DNA of 64,000 nucleotides, taken from Sideroxydans sp. CL21. Its GTDB lineage: Bacteria; Pseudomonadota; Gammaproteobacteria; Burkholderiales; Gallionellaceae. Under the pieces are notes generated by a model. The model worked only from the letters and a program-made list of their open reading frames with translations. It did no database searches and was not told the DNA's origin. Position numbers and translations under genes: made by a program. The stretch covers positions 845,501 through 909,500 of the forward strand of contig NZ_LR699166.1 of the NCBI RefSeq assembly GCF_902459525.1, read 5' to 3'. This document shows, in pieces, positions 55,784 through 64,000 of the stretch; positions within the stretch are counted from its first letter, which is position 1, and the number at the start of each line of letters is the position of its first letter.

Positions 55784-56727
55784 TGTCCGTGGCCAAGTAG
55801 TGCGTCTACAAAATCTTCAGCCATGAACGGCCGTAAATCGTCCAATCCTTCCCCCACGCCGATGAAGCGTACTGGAATCGGATGCGCCTTGGCGATGGCG
55901 GCGATGACGCCGCCTTTGGCAGTGCCATCGAGTTTGGTCAGCACCAGTCCGGTGACATTCAGCGCATCATCGAAAGCTTTGACTTGCGATAGCGCGTTCT
56001 GTCCGGTGTTGGCGTCCAGCACCAGCAGTACCTCATGCGGTGCATCGGGCAAGGCCTTGGCGATCACGCGCTTCACTTTTTTGATTTCTTCCATCAGGTG
56101 CGCTTGCGTGGTCAGGCGTCCGGCGGTATCTGCCAGTACGATGTCGATACCGCGTGCCTGTGCAGCCTGCACTGCGTCATAAATCACTGCGGCAGCATCG
56201 CCGCTTTGCTGCGCAATCACGGTGACGCCGTTGCGCTTGCCCCATTCCATGAGTTGTTCGCGGGCCGCAGCGCGGAAGGTGTCGCCTGCAGCCAGCAGCA
56301 CCGATTTCCCCTGGCCCTGGAAGTGTTTGGCCAGTTTGCCAATGGAGGTGGTCTTGCCCGCGCCGTTGACGCCGCACAGCATGATGACGAAAGGCTTGTG
56401 CGCGCTGGCATCCAGGGGTTGCGCCAGCGGCTGCAACATCTTGAACAGGGCGTGCGCCAGCGCTTCCTTCAATTGGCCGGCTTCAGTCAACCGCTCCTCC
56501 TTCACATGGCGACGCACATCAGCCAGCAGCGAACGCGTTGCATCCATGCCCACATCGGCGGTAATGAGAATGGTCTCCAGCTCTTCGTAAAGATCTTCGT
56601 CTATCCTGCCGCCGGGAACCAGCAGGGCAGTGAGCTGTCCACCTGTGCGCGCCAAGCCATTCGTCAAGCGGGCTAGCCAGTTTGTCGATTCGGCGGAGGC
56701 GGGAGTTTTTTTCAGAAAACTAAACAT
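55780..56727 (-). CDS. ftsY: Signal recognition particle receptor FtsY
   Basis: A 315-residue SRP-GTPase docking ribosome-nascent chains at the membrane. The NG domain has [15 protein letters not shown] (G1), [11 protein letters not shown] (G2), DTAGR (G3), [10 protein letters not shown] (G4) and GVGEGLDDL (G5). The acidic A domain is nearly absent: the protein starts [15 protein letters not shown], so membrane binding relies on the N-terminal amphipathic helix. It is the first gene of ftsY-ftsE-ftsX and is divergent from the M16 peptidase pair by 78 bp. Confidence 0.96.
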   Translation of the reverse strand: MFSFLKKTPASAESTNWLARLTNGLARTGGQLTALLVPGGRIDEDLYEELETILITADVGMDATRSLLADVRRHVKEERLTEAGQLKEALAHALFKMLQPLAQPLDASAHKPFVIMLCGVNGAGKTTSIGKLAKHFQGQGKSVLLAAGDTFRAAAREQLMEWGKRNGVTVIAQQSGDAAAVIYDAVQAAQARGIDIVLADTAGRLTTQAHLMEEIKKVKRVIAKALPDAPHEVLLVLDANTGQNALSQVKAFDDALNVTGLVLTKLDGTAKGGVIAAIAKAHPIPVRFIGVGEGLDDLRPFMAEDFVDALLGHGQ

Positions 56728-56805
56728 GCGGGTATTCGGGTGTGGAAGAAATGTCGCATAATGCACCCTTATTTTATGTCAATCGCGCATTCATGGGATA
56801 AGGAA

Positions 56806-58164
56806 ATGAGAATCCGTTTAATAGTTATTGCGCTATTGCTTCAAATTTCGTCCGTGGCGCAGGCGGATGTGTACGAAAAGACCTTGAGCAACGGGCTCAA
56901 GGTCATTGTGAAGGAAGACCACCGTGCCCCCGTGCTGGTGCAGCAGGTGTGGTACCACACGGGGAGCATGGATGAAAAAACCGGGACCACCGGCGTGGCG
57001 CATGTGCTGGAACATATGATGTTCAAAGGGACAAAAAAGGTTCCGGTCGGACAGTTCTCGAAGATCATCGCTGCGGCTGGCGGGCGCGAGAACGCATTTA
57101 CCAGCTACGACCACACCGCTTACTTCCAGCAACTGCATAAATCCAAACTGGCTTTGGCCATGGAACTTGAATCGGACCGTATGCACAATCTGCAGATGGC
57201 TGAAAAAGAGTTCAACAAGGAAATTAAAGTGGTGATGGAAGAGCGCCGCTGGCGCACCGACGATGACCCCCACTCGCTGATGTATGAAAAACTGATGGCA
57301 ACGGCGTTTTCCGAACATCCTTACCATCACCCCGTGATCGGCTGGATGATCGATATCCAGAACATGACTGCAGCCGACGCATTGAACTGGTACAAGACCT
57401 GGTATGCGCCCAACAATGCGACATTGGTGATAGCAGGCGACGTCAAGGCAAGCGAGGTATTTGCATTGGCGCAGCGATACTACGGCGGAATACCCGCCGT
57501 GAAATTACCGCAGCGAAAGGCCGTGGGCGAAGCGGCTCAACTCGGCATCCAGCGCATCGTGGTCAAGGCACCGGCAGAACTTCCCTATCTCATCATGGCC
57601 TATCATGCCCCGACCTTGCGCGATACCGAAAAGGACTGGAAGCCGTATGCCCTGGAAATGCTGGCCGGCGTGCTGGATGGCAACAGTTCCGCGCGTTTGA
57701 ACAAAGCACTGGTACGAGACCAGCAAGTGGCAATGGATGTGGGTACCGGCTACGACAGTGTGGCACGCGGTCCGGGTATGTTCGTGCTGGAAGGAACGCC
57801 CCGGGAAGGCAAGACTGTGGGCGATGTCGAGAATGCCATTCGCGAGCAACTTGCATTGCTGGTGCGCGACGGTGTGAGTGCCGACGAGTTGCAGCGCGTC
57901 AAGGCGCAGGTGATGGCAGGCGAAGTCTACAAACGCGATTCGGTGTTTTATCAGGCGATGCAGATCGGCCAGATGGAAAGCGATGGACTTTCATACAAGG
58001 ACATACCGGTGATGCTGCAGAAATTGCAGGCGGTCACTGCGCAGCAAGTACAGGATGTGGCGCGCGAGATATTCAACGACGACCAACTGACTGTCGCAAC
58101 GCTTGATCCCCAACCCTTATCAGGCAAACCCATGCATGCCGGAGGAGCATTCCATGTTCACTAG
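56806..58164 (+). CDS. M16 zinc peptidase, catalytic subunit
   Basis: A 452-residue secreted peptidase with a signal peptide (MRIRLIVIALLLQISSVAQA). The inverted zinc motif H-x2-E-H is HVLEH (66-70), and the third ligand lies in KEIKVVMEERRW, so it is catalytically complete. It matches pitrilysin-family single-chain (M16B) proteases that act as heterodimers. The start at 56806 has AAGGA five bases upstream. It overlaps the next gene by 11 bases. It likely degrades small peptides in the periplasm. Confidence 0.92.
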   Translation: MRIRLIVIALLLQISSVAQADVYEKTLSNGLKVIVKEDHRAPVLVQQVWYHTGSMDEKTGTTGVAHVLEHMMFKGTKKVPVGQFSKIIAAAGGRENAFTSYDHTAYFQQLHKSKLALAMELESDRMHNLQMAEKEFNKEIKVVMEERRWRTDDDPHSLMYEKLMATAFSEHPYHHPVIGWMIDIQNMTAADALNWYKTWYAPNNATLVIAGDVKASEVFALAQRYYGGIPAVKLPQRKAVGEAAQLGIQRIVVKAPAELPYLIMAYHAPTLRDTEKDWKPYALEMLAGVLDGNSSARLNKALVRDQQVAMDVGTGYDSVARGPGMFVLEGTPREGKTVGDVENAIREQLALLVRDGVSADELQRVKAQVMAGEVYKRDSVFYQAMQIGQMESDGLSYKDIPVMLQKLQAVTAQQVQDVAREIFNDDQLTVATLDPQPLSGKPMHAGGAFHVH

Positions 58165-59513
58165 ACTCCTTTCTATCGCGATTCTTTTGGGCGCAGCAAG
58201 CTCCGCGATCGCCACACCGCAGATACAGCATTGGCAGTCGGCTAGCGGCGCCCGCGTGTATTTTGTGGAAGACCACGGTTTGCCGATGCTGGATGTGGCA
58301 GTGAACTTCCCGGCCGGTAGCGGCTTCGATGTGGCGGGGAAAGTGGGTGTGGCGAACATGACTTTCGGCATGCTCGACAGCGGCTCTCAAGACCTGAGCG
58401 AAGATGACATCGCACGCAAACTGGCAGATATCGGCGCTCAAATGGGCGACCAGTTGGATGCCGACCGTGCCGGATTGACTCTGCGCACCTTGAGCACCGC
58501 ACGGGAACGCGATGCGGCTCTGGATATTCTGGCGCGCTGTCTGCAGCAACCCTTGTTTCCCGACGCGGTTTTGCAGCGCGAAAAGGCACGTTTGATCGCC
58601 TCCCTGAAAGAGTCCGAGACGCAACCGGAAAGCATCGCAGACAAGGCGTTTGCCAAGGCAGTGTTCGGTGTGCATCCTTACGGATGGCGCACCGAAACGG
58701 CGGACATAGAAAAGATCCAGCGCGCTGACCTGGAGGATTTTTACCGTGCGCACTACAGCGCAAAACATGCCGTTGTTGCACTGATGGGAGATATTACCCG
58801 CGCACAGGCCGAAACCATTGCGCAACAACTGACAGCCAAGTTGCCTGATGGCGATGCTGATCCGCGTATCGCACCGGTTACGATACGCATCCAGCCCAGC
58901 GAGCAGCGCATTCCGCATCCGGCCAGCCAGAGTCACATCCTGATAGGCACGCCGGGGATTGCGCGCAACGATGAAGATTATTTTCCGCTGTATGTCGGCA
59001 ACTATATTCTGGGTGGAGGTGGATTTGTCTCGCGTCTGATGAACGAGGTGCGAGAGAAGCGCGGTATGGCATACAGCGTATACAGCTACTTTATACCGAT
59101 GCAGCAACCCGGCGCGTTCCAGATCGGTTTGCAGACCAAGAAAGAACAGGCCGACGAATCACTGCGTCTGGTGCGTCAGACCTTGCGCACGTTCATCGAC
59201 AAGGGGGTGAGCGAAAAAGAACTGCGGGCAGCCAAACAGAACATCATCGGCGGATTTCCCCTGCGCATCGATAGCAATAAAAAGATACTGGACTATCTCA
59301 GCGTGATCGGTTTCTACGAATTGCCGCTGACCTATCTGGATGACTTTACCGCCAAGGTGGAAAAGGTCACGACCAAACAGATACACGATGCTTTCAAGCG
59401 TCGCATCGATCCGGATGCGCTGGCAACGGTGATTGTAGGTGCACCGACGGTAGACACTCCGCAACCGTCCTCCGGTCGGGCGGAATTGACACATCCGGAA
59501 GCGGAGAAGGCAA

Positions 59514-59521
<8 letters not shown>
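58154..59521 (+). CDS. M16 peptidase-like subunit lacking the zinc motif
   Basis: A 455-residue secreted homologue of the preceding gene (signal peptide MFTRLLSIAILLGAASSAIA). In place of HxxEH it has NMTFGMLDSG, so it cannot bind catalytic zinc. The C-terminal RYxxxF-like segment (KRGMAYSVYSYF) that helps form the partner's active site is retained. The two genes probably make a heterodimeric M16B protease. The ATG at 58154 follows GGAGGAG. Confidence 0.9.
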
Positions 59522-60792
<1,271 letters not shown>

Positions 60793-60812
60793 AGAAATTG
60801 CAGGCTATATGA

Positions 60813-60841
60813 AGCCCGCGCACAGGCGCGGGCTTTTTTTT
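60813..60841 (+). terminator. Rho-independent terminator after the ferredoxin gene
   Basis: AGCCCGCGC (60813-60821) pairs with GCGCGGGCT (60826-60834) around ACAG and runs into eight T. It ends the M16-rsmD-coaD-ferredoxin unit and isolates the diguanylate cyclase gene. Confidence 0.9.
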
Positions 60842-60878
60842 GCATGTATCAGCTTCAATTCCATGCCGGACAGGAGTA

Positions 60879-63281
60879 ATGTTGGCAACGGAGGATGTGG
60901 TTCAAAGCAAACAACAAGATTCAGCACATATGGACCCACAAATCAGCAGTTCAAATTCGCCACGCTTCACTCTTGGCCCGATACTGGTTGTTGCGGGGTT
61001 CATATTGGTTGTCTTGCTGGCGGGCAATATGCTGTTCGTTTACTTGCGCGACGGAGTCAGGCTGGAAGTTCAGCGCAATATCGCGGCGGTGGGGGCGCTC
61101 AAGGCCAACCAGATAAACGATTGGCTGAATGATCATCAAACCGATGCCGGAATGCTTTCCGGCAATTCATATTTGTTGCACGAGGCGCAGTTGTGGATGC
61201 GTGACGGAGCGCACAACGATGCCAGGCGCGCACAGCTTGTCAATCGTTTCGAAGAATTCATTAACCTGCTTCATTACCAGGCCATCGTTCTGTACGATGC
61301 GTCCGGGCATGTTCTGTTGAGCACAGGTGAGTATGTTCCGGATGCTCTGGAAATGGCAAAGGAAGCACGCGCCGCAGCCGCTTCCTGCCAGCACAAGTTC
61401 ATAGACCTGCATCAATACCAGGATGAGAATCGCGCTATCCGACTGGGTTTCATGAGCCCGCTATTGGCTGGTGAAACTTGTTTCGGGGCGCTCTATCTGG
61501 TGGAGGATCCTGCCCGATATCTCTTCCCCTTGATTCATTATTGGCCGAACGAAAGCGAGACCGCCGAGACTCAGCTTGTTCGTAGAGACGGTGACCAGGT
61601 ACTGTTCCTTGATCAACTCCGTTACCGCTCCGAGCCCCCCCTGACATTCAGATTGCCACTGGATACACAGCAGGCCTCAGCTATCGCACTGCGCGGCAAA
61701 CAAGGCTTGCTTGAAAATGCGCAAAATTATCGCGGCAAGTCCGTACTGGCTTATGCCGCGGCAATCAGCGGGACGCCGTGGATGCTGATTTCAAAGATCG
61801 ACGAGGAGGAAGCCTATCGATTGGTGGATCGAATGGAGCGGACGGCAGGCGTTCTTGTCCTGTTCGTCTTTTGTTTGATCGGAGCATGGTTCTGGCAATG
61901 GCGCCGACGGGTTTTGGCGGAGGCGGAAACGGCAGTACTGAATCAGCGGGTTATCGCCGATGAATTGAGAATGGAGGGCGAGAAGCGTTTTCGCACCATA
62001 TTCGAACTCACTTCACTTCCCATGGTGCGTAATTCGCTGACCGGGGAATACATCGAAGTCAATGAAGCATGGTGCAAATTGTTCGGTTACAGCCGGGAAG
62101 AAGTGTTGTCGCAACATCTGACCTGGCAACAGCTTACCCACCCTGACGATTTGGGACCCAGTGACTCGATGTTGAAAAAAATGCTGGCGGGTGAGATGGC
62201 AGACTACAAGATCGAGAAACGCTATCTCCACAAGGATGGCAGGATGCTGTGGGCGAGCGTGCAAGTGACGTTGGTACGCAATGAACAAGGTGAGCCTGAT
62301 TTCACCATCGGCACCATTCAGGACATCACAGAGCGCAAGCAGGCAGAAAAAATGATCAACTTCATGGCCTATCACGACAGGCTGACTGGTCTGCCCAACC
62401 GGGCATTGTTGTTCGACCGGTTGTCGCAAGCCATGTCGCAGGCCAAGCGTGATGGCAAGTCTGTGGCCTTGCTGTTTGCCGACCTGGACGGTTTCAAGGC
62501 GGTCAATGACATGCACGGGCATGAAGCCGGGGACAATGTACTGAAGATGGCGGCGCAACGGTTTCTGGCCTGTGTGCGGGAGGTTGACACGGTGGCGCGT
62601 TTCGGCGGAGATGAATTCGCAATCATCCTGGGCAATCTGGATGACTCGCAACAAGCGAAGGGCGTTGCCGAGAAAATCGTTCAGGCATTTGCCCAAAGCA
62701 TGGCTCTGGCGGACGGAAGCGAGTGCAGCGTTGGGGCAAGCGTGGGAATCAGTGTCTATCCGGAGAACGGCAGCGCGATGGATAACCTGATGACTGCGGC
62801 CGATCAGGCAATGTATGAAAGTAAACATATAGGAAGAAATTCCTATACTTTCTACCGGGCCAAGACCTCGCTCAAGGACGATCCTGTATGGTTCAAAATC
62901 GAAGATAGTCATCTGGTGGGCGTGGATGAGATCGACGAACAGCATAGAAATCTGGTTTATATGGTGAATCGGTTGAATGACGCGTTGAAGCGCGACGACT
63001 CGTCGGAGACGATTTTGCTGATGTTCGATGAACTGCAGGTGGCGACCAAGCATCACTTCGATACGGAAAGCCGGTACATGGCCAATTGCGATTACCCGGA
63101 GCGGGACGCGCATGAGGCAGAGCATGCCCAACTGTTGAACCAGCTGCAGCGCTTCAAGGTGCAATTCAACGAGGGGCGCGAATTATTGGTCTTGCAGTCG
63201 ATCAAGGACTGGCTGCTGGGACACATCACTTACTCGGACAAGAAGATGGCAACCTATCTGGCGCAGCACGGAGTGGAGTGA
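60879..63281 (+). CDS. Diguanylate cyclase with extracytoplasmic sensor, PAS and bacteriohaemerythrin domains
   Basis: An 800-residue membrane protein. Helix 1 (31-56) and helix 2 (about 321-341) flank a large extracytoplasmic sensor. It continues with PAS (about 367-480, ending DITERKQAE), GGDEF (Gly576-Phe580, ARFGGDEFAIIL) and a product-inhibition I-site REVD (567-570) five residues before it. The C-terminus (about 670-796) is haemerythrin-like, with diiron ligands in DEQHR, HHFDTES, HEAEH and HITYSD. Cyclase activity is expected to make c-di-GMP, tuned by O2 or NO at the diiron site. The ATG at 60879 follows AGGAG closely; Met at 60930 is an alternative. Confidence 0.92.
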   Translation: MLATEDVVQSKQQDSAHMDPQISSSNSPRFTLGPILVVAGFILVVLLAGNMLFVYLRDGVRLEVQRNIAAVGALKANQINDWLNDHQTDAGMLSGNSYLLHEAQLWMRDGAHNDARRAQLVNRFEEFINLLHYQAIVLYDASGHVLLSTGEYVPDALEMAKEARAAAASCQHKFIDLHQYQDENRAIRLGFMSPLLAGETCFGALYLVEDPARYLFPLIHYWPNESETAETQLVRRDGDQVLFLDQLRYRSEPPLTFRLPLDTQQASAIALRGKQGLLENAQNYRGKSVLAYAAAISGTPWMLISKIDEEEAYRLVDRMERTAGVLVLFVFCLIGAWFWQWRRRVLAEAETAVLNQRVIADELRMEGEKRFRTIFELTSLPMVRNSLTGEYIEVNEAWCKLFGYSREEVLSQHLTWQQLTHPDDLGPSDSMLKKMLAGEMADYKIEKRYLHKDGRMLWASVQVTLVRNEQGEPDFTIGTIQDITERKQAEKMINFMAYHDRLTGLPNRALLFDRLSQAMSQAKRDGKSVALLFADLDGFKAVNDMHGHEAGDNVLKMAAQRFLACVREVDTVARFGGDEFAIILGNLDDSQQAKGVAEKIVQAFAQSMALADGSECSVGASVGISVYPENGSAMDNLMTAADQAMYESKHIGRNSYTFYRAKTSLKDDPVWFKIEDSHLVGVDEIDEQHRNLVYMVNRLNDALKRDDSSETILLMFDELQVATKHHFDTESRYMANCDYPERDAHEAEHAQLLNQLQRFKVQFNEGRELLVLQSIKDWLLGHITYSDKKMATYLAQHGVE

Positions 63282-63282
63282 G

Positions 63283-64000
63283 TCAGCGCTGGCATGCCGG
63301 ACAATAAAATGTTGAACGCTGTCCCTGCCTTATTTGCTTGATGATCGAGCCGCATACGCGACAGGGCTCCCCGGTACGGCCATAAACGAAATAACTCTGC
63401 TGGAAATAGCCGCTGCTGCCGTTGCTGTGCACGAAATCTCGCAGCGTGCTGCCTCCTTGCGTGATGGCCTCAAGCAATACCTCTTTTATATTCTGTGCAA
63501 GGCGCCGGCAGCGCGGCAGGGAGAGCTTGTTGGCGGCCAGTTGCGGGCGAATGCCGGCTCGAAACAGGGATTCATTGGCGTAGATGTTGCCTACGCCGAC
63601 AACCAGATGGCTGTCCATGATTGTCATCTTGATTGCAGCGCTGCGTGAACGGGTGGCAAGGTGCAGATATTCCCCATTGAAGTCCGGTCCCAACGGTTCA
63701 GGGCCGAGCGCTGCCAGCAATGGATGTTCTGCGATATCACCGGCGTGCCAAAGTACTGCGCCGAAGCGGCGGGGATCGCGCAGACGCATCAACTGCCCGC
63801 CTTCCAGCACCAGGTCGAAATGGTCGTGCTTTTCGGCCGGCGTACCCGGCTGCTGAATACGCAGGCTGCCGCTCATGCCCAGATGCAAAATGAGCGTGCC
63901 ATGCTCGAATTCAATGAGCAGATATTTGGCACGGCGCCGCAAGCCGCGTATGACATGCCCGCGCAGCAAGTTCGGCAGGTCTTTTGGAATGGGCCAGCGC
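63283..64000 (-). CDS. mutM: Formamidopyrimidine-DNA glycosylase, N-terminus beyond window
   Basis: About 239 C-terminal residues are present; the gene starts past the right edge. It removes 8-oxoguanine and other oxidised purines. Evidence: [20 protein letters not shown], the DNA-binding [17 protein letters not shown] segment and the C-terminal zinc finger CRVCG...FYCPACQ. The catalytic N-terminal proline is not visible because it lies outside. It converges with the cyclase gene, one base apart. Confidence 0.94.
   Translation of the reverse strand, partial: RWPIPKDLPNLLRGHVIRGLRRRAKYLLIEFEHGTLILHLGMSGSLRIQQPGTPAEKHDHFDLVLEGGQLMRLRDPRRFGAVLWHAGDIAEHPLLAALGPEPLGPDFNGEYLHLATRSRSAAIKMTIMDSHLVVGVGNIYANESLFRAGIRPQLAANKLSLPRCRRLAQNIKEVLLEAITQGGSTLRDFVHSNGSSGYFQQSYFVYGRTGEPCRVCGSIIKQIRQGQRSTFYCPACQR

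Overview
The window is about 64 kb of gene-dense, roughly 58-60% GC chromosome from a betaproteobacterium, most likely of the Nitrosomonadales/Gallionellaceae type. That placement is an inference from gene order and protein character: ilvBHC-psd-pssA, pepA-holC-valS divergent from lptFG, the sigma factor/DUF3619/DUF3106 trio, rsxABCDGE-nth, bpt-aat, and many c-di-GMP and chemotaxis proteins. I see no rRNA, tRNA, CRISPR array, phage or transposase gene. Most of the content is housekeeping, organised in tightly overlapping operons.

Layout. 1-3.0 kb: a cut-off 3'-5' exonuclease gene, a patatin-like lipoprotein, a small unknown gene and a ferredoxin-NADP reductase. 3.1-6.5 kb: an M48 periplasmic protease facing a Ser/Thr kinase with a cyclic-nucleotide-binding-like domain, whose gene overlaps a rhodanese gene that overlaps a TusA-like gene. 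6.7-15.4 kb: valS, a small unknown gene, holC and pepA on the minus strand, then lptFG on the plus strand, then the ECF-like sigma factor with DUF3619 and DUF3106 partners. 15.5-20.3 kb: branched-chain amino acid synthesis (ilvB, ilvH, ilvC) followed by phosphatidylethanolamine synthesis (psd, pssA). 20.4-28.0 kb: a CBS-domain protein, a cobalamin adenosyltransferase, DUF1841, nth and the complete Rnf/Rsx electron-transport operon.

28.1-40.6 kb is a potassium and divalent-cation region. It holds kup, a divergent kdpFABC operon with an extra 30-residue leader membrane protein, two small membrane-protein genes (one strikingly AT-rich), a CorA transporter and kdpDE. 40.7-46.6 kb: pyrD, an unknown membrane protein, the two N-end-rule transferases bpt and aat, a PilZ-like protein and a carboxylesterase. 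46.7-53.8 kb: a PAS protein with a frameshifted C-terminus, a chemoreceptor with a zinc-binding CZB domain, darP, pmbA, a free-standing CZB protein, and an NO/oxygen module (truncated haemoglobin, 2Fe-2S flavoreductase, divergent NsrR-type regulator with a candidate operator). 54.2-64 kb: ftsX-ftsE-ftsY, a pair of M16 peptidases (one catalytically dead), rsmD with no normal start codon, coaD, a 2[4Fe-4S] ferredoxin, a diguanylate cyclase ending in a bacteriohaemerythrin domain, and a cut-off mutM.

The most unusual signals are these: the kinase/rhodanese/TusA overlap operon; two members of one terminal-inverted-repeat family, one of which supplies the kdpA stop codon; a different 16-bp inverted-repeat element inside the rsx operon; the kdp locus split by an AT-rich gene and corA; the A6-run frameshift in the PAS gene; the apparent AUA start of rsmD; and the c-di-GMP proteins carrying redox, metal or O2 domains. 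Nothing here is proof of a wholly new system. The kinase/sulfur-carrier operon is the best candidate for one.
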